DNA of 64,000 bases, taken from the NCBI RefSeq assembly GCF_007570825.1, contig NZ_SUNB01000007.1:62001-126000 (forward strand). The letters run 5' to 3'. Positions 1-7,997 of this stretch are shown in pieces. The translations under genes were made by a program, and so were the position numbers. This stretch comes from Pleionea sediminis (GTDB lineage: Bacteria > Pseudomonadota > Gammaproteobacteria > Enterobacterales > Kangiellaceae). Below the pieces are notes generated by a model, which was not told where the DNA came from, searched no databases, and worked only from the letters and a program-made list of their open reading frames with translations. Numbering within the stretch: the stretch's first letter is position 1; every line of letters begins with the position of its first letter.

Positions 1-1
1 G

Positions 2-844
2 CACAAGTGGGAACCATTGGAGCGAGAAGTTCGTCCTGAAAAAGCCTTGTTAGATTTGCGATCTCGATTGGAGTTATTTGCCAACCTTAGGCCTGCCATG
101 TTGTATCCTCAATTGGTAAATGCTTCCAGTTTAAAGCGCGACCGTATCGAAAATTTAGATCTTATGATTATTCGTGAGTTGACGGGAGGTATTTATTTTG
201 GGGAACCTCGAGGAGTGTTTGAGGAAGGCGGCGAGAGAGTGGGGATCAATACCTATCGTTATTCTGAAAGTGAAATTGAAAGAATTGCTCATGTTGGATT
301 TAAAACGGCTCAGTTGAGAAATGGCCGATTATGTTCGGTCGATAAAGCAAATGTTCTTGAAGTCACGGAGCTCTGGCGAGAGGTTGTCACCGAGGTTGGA
401 AAGGAATATCCCGATGTAGAACTCTCTCATATGTACGTCGACAACGCGGCGATGCAATTGGTTCGTGCTCCAAAACAGTTTGATGTTATTGTTACAGGTA
501 ATATGTTTGGTGACATACTGTCCGATGTCGCAGCAATGTTAACTGGGTCAATCGGTATGTTGCCGTCGGCAAGTCTGGATTCGAATGGAAAAGGATTATA
601 CGAGCCTGTGCATGGTTCTGCACCTGATATTGCTGGACAAAACAAAGCGAATCCTCTGGCAACCATCATGTCAGTGTCACTCATGCTTCGCTATAGCTTG
701 AATCGGGCTGATTTGGCCAATCGAATTAATCTTGCTGTTGAAAATGTGTTAGGTAATGGTGCCAGAACATTTGATATTGCAGAAGGTGAAACCTATATTT
801 CAACGACCGATATGGGGGAGCAAGTGGTTACGGCCATAAAGTAA
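2..844 (+). CDS. leuB: 3-isopropylmalate dehydrogenase, 5' end outside window
   Basis: LeuB oxidises and decarboxylates 3-isopropylmalate in leucine synthesis, using NAD and a divalent metal in the cytoplasm. The frame is open from base 2, and the visible part starts in the KWE..RPEKALL.LR region, so roughly the first 80 residues are missing. Family hallmarks seen are LFANLRPA, the REL(T)[10 protein letters not shown] loop, [10 protein letters not shown], the metal-binding GDILSD(V)A segment and [12 protein letters not shown] (nucleotide site). It ends in a normal C-terminus and is followed by a terminator-like hairpin. It is a housekeeping gene and looks unrelated to the signalling genes beside it. 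Confidence 0.95.
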   Translation, partial: HKWEPLEREVRPEKALLDLRSRLELFANLRPAMLYPQLVNASSLKRDRIENLDLMIIRELTGGIYFGEPRGVFEEGGERVGINTYRYSESEIERIAHVGFKTAQLRNGRLCSVDKANVLEVTELWREVVTEVGKEYPDVELSHMYVDNAAMQLVRAPKQFDVIVTGNMFGDILSDVAAMLTGSIGMLPSASLDSNGKGLYEPVHGSAPDIAGQNKANPLATIMSVSLMLRYSLNRADLANRINLAVENVLGNGARTFDIAEGETYISTTDMGEQVVTAIK

Positions 845-879
845 CGACATTTCACATCATTACTCAATGTTAAGCCGAG

Positions 880-906
880 GCTTACCGCATACAGGCTAAG
901 CTTTTT
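880..906 (+). terminator. Probable intrinsic terminator after leuB
   Basis: GCTTACC and GGCTAAGC pair as a 7-bp stem with one bulged C and a 7-nt loop, followed by five T. It lies 36 bp after the leuB stop. The stem is modest, so this is a moderate call. The remaining ~185 bp before the next gene is AT-rich, and I see no clear promoter in it. Confidence 0.45.
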
Positions 907-1142
907 ATGTATAAAAATAGATATTTTTAATATCAAAATCCTATTTAAGTTCAACTTTAATCTGGTCGGCAAGTGTTTAGTTTAGAACATTGATAAATGA
1001 TATTCGCATGCTTTTTAAGTACAAGGCAATGATTGGACTTACGATTTCATAATATTTAACGTTTCTTATCTATAGTAGATAGAACCGTGCGATGTTTGCG
1101 AGTTCTACTATACTATTGAGATTAGATTCTAACCTCTTACTG

Positions 1143-1670
1143 ATGATGTCTCAGCCGCAGGAAAGTGTTCAACCTCTAATCGAACGTGTTACTTCAAGAA
1201 TGCTCGTTTTACTTGAGAATGAGTTCAAGATTGCGGCGACAAATATTCGATATGACTTTAATGATGTTAAGCAGCTGAAGCTCAATTATTTAACCTCAAT
1301 GATTGTCATCGAAGAACCTATGAGTGTTATTTTTGCCTTCAGTTTTGACGAACCTTTGGCTTATGCGGTTATGAAGTCTTACACAATAGAACTCGATGTT
1401 GATCCTTCCTCTGAATCACAATATGTTCAAGATTCCGCAGCAGATGTGATTAATATTGTTTTAGGTAATTCACTAACCAGTTTTCAAATTTATGATAAAG
1501 CAATTGAGTTAACTCCTCCGATTGTTTTAGTGGGTGCTAAAACAATATACCGAAAACAAACGGCAACCTTCTATTCTTCTGAAATAGAAACGGAGCAGGG
1601 AAATATGAAAATATTTTGCTTGGGACCTCAAGTGCTATTTGATCATAGACTGAATTACAAAGGAGATTAA
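1143..1670 (+). CDS. CheX-like CheY-phosphate phosphatase
   Basis: This is a small cytoplasmic protein of the CheC/CheX phosphatase family, which dephosphorylates CheY-type receivers. The central helix DSAADVINIVLGNSL matches the family signature (E/D)xxN...GN; the catalytic acid is Asp rather than the usual Glu, and the Asn is present. Only one signature copy is seen, as in CheX. An in-frame ATG exists at 1092, but the extra 17 residues look unlike the family, so the 1143 start (175 aa) is preferred; neither has a clear ribosome site. The stop is followed one base later by the ATG of a CheY-like gene, its likely substrate. Confidence 0.75.
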   Translation: MMSQPQESVQPLIERVTSRMLVLLENEFKIAATNIRYDFNDVKQLKLNYLTSMIVIEEPMSVIFAFSFDEPLAYAVMKSYTIELDVDPSSESQYVQDSAADVINIVLGNSLTSFQIYDKAIELTPPIVLVGAKTIYRKQTATFYSSEIETEQGNMKIFCLGPQVLFDHRLNYKGD

Positions 1671-1671
1671 G

Positions 1672-2040
1672 ATGAGTAAGCCGTTAAGTTTTATGGTCGT
1701 CGATGACTCCTCCATTACCATAGAAAAGTTATCTTTTATTATTCACGACTTAGGCCATAATGTTGCGAGAACTTGCTCGACGGGTCAAGAAGCAGTTGAT
1801 GAATATGGAGATGTGCAGCCAGATGTCGTAACTATGGATATTACAATGCCCCAGATGAATGGAATTGATGCCACGAGAAGTATTTTGCAAAAATATAAAG
1901 ATGCAAAGATAATCATGGTAACTTCCCATGGCCAAGAGAAAATGGTGATGGATGCTATTGAAGCAGGTGCGGTTGGTTACATTTTAAAACCCTTCAGTCG
2001 AGAAAAGTTGGAAAATGTGATTAAAGAGGCTTCTTTATGA
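1672..2040 (+). CDS. CheY-like single-domain response regulator
   Basis: This stand-alone receiver of 122 aa has all key residues: acidic pocket D11/D12, phospho-acceptor D56 in TMDITMPQMNG, T84 and K106 in LKPF. There is no output domain, so it should act by protein contact as CheY does. AAGGAGATT upstream is a good ribosome site, and its end overlaps the next gene by 4 bp. Position between a CheX-like phosphatase and a diguanylate cyclase/CheA-like pair suggests it is phosphorylated by the 1257-aa kinase downstream and reset by the CheX-like protein (inference). Confidence 0.9.
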   Translation: MSKPLSFMVVDDSSITIEKLSFIIHDLGHNVARTCSTGQEAVDEYGDVQPDVVTMDITMPQMNGIDATRSILQKYKDAKIIMVTSHGQEKMVMDAIEAGAVGYILKPFSREKLENVIKEASL

Positions 2041-2948
2041 GCTCTAAAAATGGCAAAGAACTTTTTTCAGAGTTATTTGATGAAATGCCCTTTAATGTTT
2101 ATGTTTCTGATGTGAAAACCTTCGAACTGGTTTTTGTGAACAAGCAATTAAGAACTACAATGACCAATGGGACTACTGGGAAGTGCTACAAAAGAGTTTA
2201 TCAGTTCGAAGAACCTTGTCCTCATTGTCCTATAAAAGCTAACCCCGATATTCCCATTGAGCCTGATCAAGAAACAATTGTTTCTGAGTATTTTAATGAG
2301 CTTGATGATCGATGGTATCAATTGCAAGATAAGTATATTGTTTGGACTGATGGTAGAATAGTGAAGTATTCAATTGGTGTCGATATAACTGAACAAAAGA
2401 AGACGCAAAATCAACTAGCAGAGGCTCATGCTCAGCTTGCATTACGCTCGAAACATCTTGAAGTAAAATCGATTACCGATCCGTTAACGGGACTGTTTAA
2501 CCGATATAAGTTAAAGGAAATTCTAGAGCGGGAAGTATCGCGATGCATGCGTTCGGGAGCTAAGTTGTCGGTAATACTCGTTGATCTCGATCATTTTAAA
2601 TCCATCAATGATACCTTTGGGCATATTGTTGGTGATAAGGTATTACAACAAACAGCGGAAGTTTTAAAGCGTTCTCTTCGTTCTTACGATCATCTTGCTC
2701 GCTGGGGAGGAGAGGAGTTCGTTGTTGTATGTCCCGAGTCGCCATTACTGGCGGCGAAGCAAGTAGCAGAAAAATTACGAACGCAACTATTAGATACTGA
2801 ATTCCCCCAGTTGAATCGAGTGACAGCAAGTTTCGGTATCGCCGAGTACATCAGTGAAGAGTCGATTGATGATTTAATATCTCGGGCAGATAAAGGGCTA
2901 TATTGTGCTAAGGAAACGGGAAGAAATCGTGTTGTAGCCATGGAATGA
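2037..2948 (+). CDS. PAS-GGDEF diguanylate cyclase
   Basis: This 303-aa cytoplasmic protein makes cyclic di-GMP. Residues ~10-120 form a PAS-like sensor with a cysteine group (C50, C61-P-H-C64) of the kind seen in some PAS domains. A short coiled linker (~120-145) leads to a GGDEF domain with DPLTGLFNR, the active loop GGEEF at 224-228, and an inhibitory-site RSYD at 215-218 placed five residues before the loop. Activity and product inhibition are therefore predicted. It overlaps the preceding and following genes by 4 bp each, so translation is probably coupled within one operon. Confidence 0.9.
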   Translation: MSSKNGKELFSELFDEMPFNVYVSDVKTFELVFVNKQLRTTMTNGTTGKCYKRVYQFEEPCPHCPIKANPDIPIEPDQETIVSEYFNELDDRWYQLQDKYIVWTDGRIVKYSIGVDITEQKKTQNQLAEAHAQLALRSKHLEVKSITDPLTGLFNRYKLKEILEREVSRCMRSGAKLSVILVDLDHFKSINDTFGHIVGDKVLQQTAEVLKRSLRSYDHLARWGGEEFVVVCPESPLLAAKQVAEKLRTQLLDTEFPQLNRVTASFGIAEYISEESIDDLISRADKGLYCAKETGRNRVVAME

Positions 2949-5900
2949 TAATGAGCATTGATGGTGTGACTTGTGAAAGATCTATCTTAAGAACTATCTT
3001 AAGAACTATCTCAAGAGTACTAATTGTTTTCTTTGCTCTAAGTCCGGTTGTTTTCTCTTCTATTAGTTTTTCAAATCAATCTCGGGATGATATCGAAAAA
3101 GCTTCTCAGTTCGACGAAATTAGCTTGTTATATGATTTCAATGAACAAGAAATTGAATTTATTAAGAATTCAGGACCAAAAACTTTGTGTTTTGTTTTTT
3201 TTGCAGGTCGACCTGATTTTGATCTAAGATACATGCGTTGGTTGATAGAGGATACTGGACTCTCTTTAAATTTGGGGCCTCCAGTTTCGTGGAGTGAAGG
3301 AATAGAAGCTATAAAAAATAAAGGATGTGATATTTTACCTGAAGCGACAAAAACGGAAGCAAGAAGTAAATCCTTCAATTTTACGCGTCCTTATTCAAGA
3401 TTAAATCATGTGATCTTTACCAAAGCAGGACGAACAAGCCATAAGGAATTGCATGAAGTCCTGGATCAGAATCTATTAATATTAAAGAATAGTTATCTCA
3501 TTCCTGTTCTCAAAGAGCTTTATCCAAATATTAAATTAGAAGAGGTTGAGCATGAGTATGAAGGCTTAAAAAAAGTAGATTCAAGTTATGCCTTTGGTTT
3601 TATAGGAAATGAAGTGCTTAATCAATCACCGTACCGTCAATCTTATCGAGACGTTATTCCATCAATCGTATTGGATAAGCAGTTTGATGACATTTATTCC
3701 TTTGCGACTCGAAAGGAAGAGATTCTTCTTCATCAAATTCTGGAAAAAGCAATAACAAAGAAAATTCAGGGGATGAATGAGAGACAGATGATGTTTCAGT
3801 TTTTAAACGACGATAGTTCATTGATCTCTATGAGTTACAAAGAGAAGAAATATGTTAGCGATAATCCTACTATTAGACTATGTCAAGTTAAACTAAATGA
3901 GGGTTCGGATACAGCAGTGAGCTTGGCGAAATACTTAACGAGAGAAACTAAATTAAATATAACAGTCAGTGAGCCTCATGAGTGGAGTGACGCGATCAAC
4001 AAACTACTGAATGGTGAATGCGATTTATTACCGAATATTACAGAAACGGTTGAGCGAAGGAAATTACTAGCCTTTAGTAAGCCGTATATAAGAGTCAGTC
4101 GTGTATTAATTACGCTCAAAACACATCCTTTTTCTGGCGATATATCAAGCTACCAAGATAAGAGAATTGCTATCGTAAAGGGTGATATAGTCAAAGATGT
4201 TCTTCTTGCTAAATACCCTAATATTCAAATCACAGAAGTTATGACTCCTCACGATGCTTCTTTATTAGTCGAAAGTGGGGAGGTTGATGGTCAAATAGAT
4301 GTGATAACAACAGCAGAAAATCTATTGTACATATACGACCTAGATGCTCTAAAGATAAATTTTAGATTGAGTAGTGAATATGATGATCTGCAAGCATTTG
4401 CTGCTCGAGAAGAAGATTCCGTATTAATGGAAATTATTAATAAGCATATTGATCTTTCAGACAAAACTAAAATTGCATCGCTATTAAGGGCTGAACCTCT
4501 AAAGAATATCTCCGATCAGTTTTTAAATAGTAGTGAACGTTCCTATCTAAGAAATAATCTAATAACAATATGTAATCCTAACCTAGGACAACCCATTAAG
4601 AATGTTGTTGATTATTTACTAGAAAAGACTCAGGCAAATTACGAGTTTAATGAGAGCACTACTTGGAGTGATGCGCTTGAGCAATTAAAACGAGGCGAAT
4701 GTCATATGTTACCTCAAGCGAGTGAAACAAAAAAGCGTCGTGCAATAATGCATTTTACTCCCCCGTTTTATCAAGAAGAAAGAGGTATTTTAACCAGTAA
4801 CGAACAACCGTTTATCCTTAATTTTAATGATTACGCTTCAGAAAAGTACGCTGTAATTAAAGGGGACGTTCTAGCTGAAAATCTATTGGAAGAATTTCCA
4901 ACCATTGATTTGTCTTATGTAAAAGATACGGAGACGGCTGTTGAACTCGTATCTCGAAAAGAAGTCTTTGGATATATTGATAGCATAACGAATATTGTTA
5001 GTCGAATCGATAATAAGCACTCGGCATTGGTTAAGATATCCGGAACATTGCCAGAAAAATATAACGATCAATGGTCTATAGCAACGAGAAAAGACAATCA
5101 ATTACTCAATAGCATCCTAAGTAAATTGATAAGTAATTCGAATCCCAATGTCATTGAAAATATATTATTGGAATACAACCCGATAAAATATCAAAAAGGA
5201 ATTGACTATCGCCTAATAACACAGGTTGTTATTATTTTCTTAATAGTCTTTGCTTCTTTTGTTTACTGGAATCGTCGATTGTCAGTTGTTAAAAGTAAAG
5301 TTAAAGTATTGTTGGATAGTTCAGGTGAGGGATATTTTTCCTTTGGAAGAAATCTTAGGGTAGATAGTGAATTTAGTAGAAAGTGCTTGGACATTTTTAC
5401 AAAGAAATCAATGGATGATCAAACAGTTGATGAACTTTTGTTTCAAAATGATGGAGACTCCAAGGATACCTTCGTAAAAGGAGTTGGGTTGATATTCAAA
5501 GCGAGTGATGAAAAGAAGAGGCGAGTTTTTGCTGATTTATTACCTAAACGCTCAAACGTTAATAGCAGAATACTTAGCTTAAATTACTCATTATTGAAGA
5601 ATCGTATTATTGTTATCGCAAAAGACATAACTGAGGAAATTAAATTACGAGAACAAATTGAAAAAGAGCATCTCGAGCAATGCATGATAGTCTATGCTTT
5701 AAGTCATAAAAATGAAGTACTGTTTATAAACCAAGAGCTAGAGGAGTTTTTGATCATAAATGATGTGAAAAATATTCAATCTGTCGATAAGAAAGCAGGT
5801 GTGTTTATTTATCAAAAGCTTCACACATTTAAAAGCTTATGTATGCAAATTTACTTTAACAGGACTGCAGACGTACTGCATGGTGTTGAGTCTTTACTAC

Positions 5901-6718
5901 TTGAATTTATCAGCTCTGATGTATTAACTGACGACTTTGTTCAAAGATGTGAAATGGCTAGACAAGATTCATTTAATGCGCTCTATGCCGACCAGGCTGT
6001 TTTAAATACAGCATTTAATATCGAGTTTTTTCAGCAAAGAAATGAATATAAAATAAGCGAAGAGAAGCTTAACTCTTTAAAGAAGCTTTCTAATAGTAAC
6101 AAGCAGTTATTATGCGAGTTAAATGAGATTCAGTATTTTAGTGCAAAAGAAATTCTAAAAAATCATATAAAGACGGTCAAGGAATACGCTAGAACAGTCG
6201 GTATAGATATAGATAAATCCGTGATCGAAGGTGTTGATATAAAACTCGATTCAAAATATCTATCATTTTTTTTATCGACAATACATATTTTTAGAAACAT
6301 TGTTGCTCATGGAATTGAACCTCCTGAAGTAAGAGAAAAAATTGGGAAATGTGCGGCGGGACGAATCGAGGTTTGCATTTCAATAGAAGGTGATAGATTA
6401 AAGCTCATTATAGCGGACGACGGAAAAGGGATCGCATCAAGTATTGCCAATGGTGTTTCAAATAAAAGTAACAATACTAAATACCAAGAGGGCGATGAGG
6501 TTTTATGGGAAGAAGATGAGATACAAAAAATGTGCAAGAATGCGATACTACGTCAAACTGAAGTCACATTTCTATCTGGTCGGGGTACTGGTTTGTCGGC
6601 TGTTTTACGATACACTAAGTTACTCGATGGAACCCTTCGAATCCGCAGCGTACCGAATCAAAGTACTCACTTTGAATTCGTCATATCATTGAATCACGGT
6701 TATTCAATAAGCGATTGA
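2945..6718 (+). CDS. Membrane CheA-like kinase with three periplasmic solute-binding domains
   Basis: This is a 1257-aa protein. An N-terminal hydrophobic segment (~17-40) precedes three successive SBP_bac_3-like modules (~50-285, ~295-515, ~525-745), recognisable by repeated W(S)(D/E)(G/A).E.....G.C(D/H)(L/M)LP and KGDI/KGDVL elements. One membrane helix follows (~757-775), then a PAS-like segment (~785-895), then an HPt-like helix with LHTFKS (H960) and F.RTAD.LHGVESLL. The C-terminal ATPase resembles CheA: RN.VAHGIE.PEVR..IGK (N box, ~1117-1135), DDGKGI (1158-1163) and GRGTGLS (1212-1218). No CheW-like domain is visible. It ends the operon after phosphatase, receiver and cyclase genes. Periplasmic ligand sensing is inferred from the architecture. 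Confidence 0.75.
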   Translation: MIMSIDGVTCERSILRTILRTISRVLIVFFALSPVVFSSISFSNQSRDDIEKASQFDEISLLYDFNEQEIEFIKNSGPKTLCFVFFAGRPDFDLRYMRWLIEDTGLSLNLGPPVSWSEGIEAIKNKGCDILPEATKTEARSKSFNFTRPYSRLNHVIFTKAGRTSHKELHEVLDQNLLILKNSYLIPVLKELYPNIKLEEVEHEYEGLKKVDSSYAFGFIGNEVLNQSPYRQSYRDVIPSIVLDKQFDDIYSFATRKEEILLHQILEKAITKKIQGMNERQMMFQFLNDDSSLISMSYKEKKYVSDNPTIRLCQVKLNEGSDTAVSLAKYLTRETKLNITVSEPHEWSDAINKLLNGECDLLPNITETVERRKLLAFSKPYIRVSRVLITLKTHPFSGDISSYQDKRIAIVKGDIVKDVLLAKYPNIQITEVMTPHDASLLVESGEVDGQIDVITTAENLLYIYDLDALKINFRLSSEYDDLQAFAAREEDSVLMEIINKHIDLSDKTKIASLLRAEPLKNISDQFLNSSERSYLRNNLITICNPNLGQPIKNVVDYLLEKTQANYEFNESTTWSDALEQLKRGECHMLPQASETKKRRAIMHFTPPFYQEERGILTSNEQPFILNFNDYASEKYAVIKGDVLAENLLEEFPTIDLSYVKDTETAVELVSRKEVFGYIDSITNIVSRIDNKHSALVKISGTLPEKYNDQWSIATRKDNQLLNSILSKLISNSNPNVIENILLEYNPIKYQKGIDYRLITQVVIIFLIVFASFVYWNRRLSVVKSKVKVLLDSSGEGYFSFGRNLRVDSEFSRKCLDIFTKKSMDDQTVDELLFQNDGDSKDTFVKGVGLIFKASDEKKRRVFADLLPKRSNVNSRILSLNYSLLKNRIIVIAKDITEEIKLREQIEKEHLEQCMIVYALSHKNEVLFINQELEEFLIINDVKNIQSVDKKAGVFIYQKLHTFKSLCMQIYFNRTADVLHGVESLLLEFISSDVLTDDFVQRCEMARQDSFNALYADQAVLNTAFNIEFFQQRNEYKISEEKLNSLKKLSNSNKQLLCELNEIQYFSAKEILKNHIKTVKEYARTVGIDIDKSVIEGVDIKLDSKYLSFFLSTIHIFRNIVAHGIEPPEVREKIGKCAAGRIEVCISIEGDRLKLIIADDGKGIASSIANGVSNKSNNTKYQEGDEVLWEEDEIQKMCKNAILRQTEVTFLSGRGTGLSAVLRYTKLLDGTLRIRSVPNQSTHFEFVISLNHGYSISD

Positions 6719-6854
6719 TTTTTAAAGAGCGTCTATTTTGACGCCTGCATTGTTTTTATGGATAAAACAATATAACCTGTTGCCACTTTGTTCTTAGTCT
6801 AAACAGCATTTTGCCAATTAAATAATGGTGATTGCTTTAAAGAATATTCATTAG

Positions 6855-6888
6855 ATAGTGATCACCTCAAAATAGTGATCGCCTCAAA
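6855..6888. repeat. Two tandem 17-bp repeats upstream of the oxidoreductase gene
   Basis: ATAGTGATCACCTCAAA and ATAGTGATCGCCTCAAA lie head to tail with one mismatch, 17 bp before the GTG start of the next gene. A weaker third copy (ATGGTGATTGCTTTAAA) lies just upstream near 6824. They could be an operator, but no regulator can be assigned. Confidence 0.6.
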
Positions 6889-6905
6889 AACTTACGGAGA
6901 AAGTT

Positions 6906-7961
6906 GTGTCTAAAATATTAATCTATGGCGCTTATGGCTATACAGGGCAGCTGATTATTGATGAGGCCTTGCGACATAACCTTAATCCAATAATAGCTGG
7001 TAGAAGTGCAGATAAACTATCTGCTCTGAATTATCCCTTAGAAAGACGCGTCTTCAATTTGGATAATGTAGAATCAATTATAAAACAGCTGTCGGATATT
7101 GACATTCTTATTCATTGTGCGGGTCCTTTTTCATCAACGGCAGCACCAATGATGCAAGCCTGTCTTGCTAGTAAAACTCATTATACAGATATCACTGGAG
7201 AAATAAGTGTTTTTGAATTAGCACAATCATTTTCTGACAAAGCTAATAATTCGAACATTGTTATTTGTCCTGGTGTGGGTTTTGATGTAATACCTACCGA
7301 CTGTCTGGCAAGTCAATTAAAAGAGAAAATGCCAGATGCAAAGTACCTTTCTTTGGGGTTTGATACCAGCAGCCGATTAAGTCCAGGTACTGCTAAAACG
7401 TCTGTTGAAGGTTTGGGGCAGGGAGGTAAAGTTAGAAGTGACGGAATTATTAAGTCGGTACCATTAGCGTATAAGTCACGCACAATAGATTTTGGAAACG
7501 GTTCGAAGAATGCAGTTACGATTCCTTGGGGAGATGTTTCGACAGCATTTTACTCTACGCGCATTCCTAATATAGAGGTTTATATACCTGTTTCTCCTCG
7601 TGGTGCAAAAAAGATGAGACGGTTGAACTGGATTAGACCAATTTTAAAAATGCCATTTGTGCAACGATATTTAAAGAAGCAGGTTGGTAACACAACGAAA
7701 GGTCCTGATGCATCAAAAAGAAAAAATCAAGGCACTTATGTGTGGGGCGAGGTAATCAATGAGAATGGAAAAATACTACAGGCGCGAATTAAAACAGCGA
7801 ACGGTTATTCTTTGACGGCTTCGGGCGCTATTGAAATCGCTCGGTTTTTGATTGGTTATAATGGAACAGGTGGAGCCTTTACGCCAAGTACTTTAATTAA
7901 TAATCAATTAGTGCATCAATTAGAAGGAAGCAGTGAAACTATTTTTACTGAACTAAAATAA
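6906..7961 (+). CDS. Saccharopine dehydrogenase-like NAD(P)-binding oxidoreductase
   Basis: This 351-aa protein has an N-terminal Rossmann fold with YGAYGYTGQ (nucleotide loop, residues ~7-15), AGR.ADKL (recognition of the cofactor phosphate), HCAGPFS and YTDITGE, as in the saccharopine dehydrogenase / trans-acting enoyl reductase superfamily. The true substrate cannot be read from sequence; lysine metabolism is not implied. It starts at GTG with GGAGAAAG upstream. It stands alone between two signalling blocks and converges on the kinase gene on the opposite strand, with no clear terminator in the 36-bp gap. Confidence 0.8.
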   Translation: MSKILIYGAYGYTGQLIIDEALRHNLNPIIAGRSADKLSALNYPLERRVFNLDNVESIIKQLSDIDILIHCAGPFSSTAAPMMQACLASKTHYTDITGEISVFELAQSFSDKANNSNIVICPGVGFDVIPTDCLASQLKEKMPDAKYLSLGFDTSSRLSPGTAKTSVEGLGQGGKVRSDGIIKSVPLAYKSRTIDFGNGSKNAVTIPWGDVSTAFYSTRIPNIEVYIPVSPRGAKKMRRLNWIRPILKMPFVQRYLKKQVGNTTKGPDASKRKNQGTYVWGEVINENGKILQARIKTANGYSLTASGAIEIARFLIGYNGTGGAFTPSTLINNQLVHQLEGSSETIFTELK

Positions 7962-7997
7962 ATTTTAAATCCGCTCTATTTCAAAATAAATATTTAA

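Noticed and set aside
6444-6692. Small gene inside the 3' end of the CheA-like kinase gene in another frame
   Set aside because: The kinase ATPase motifs are clear in the main frame; the second frame has no recognisable features.
6723-6755. Terminator after the CheA-like gene
   Set aside because: GCGTC/GACGC is a 5-bp stem, and the T run comes too far behind it.
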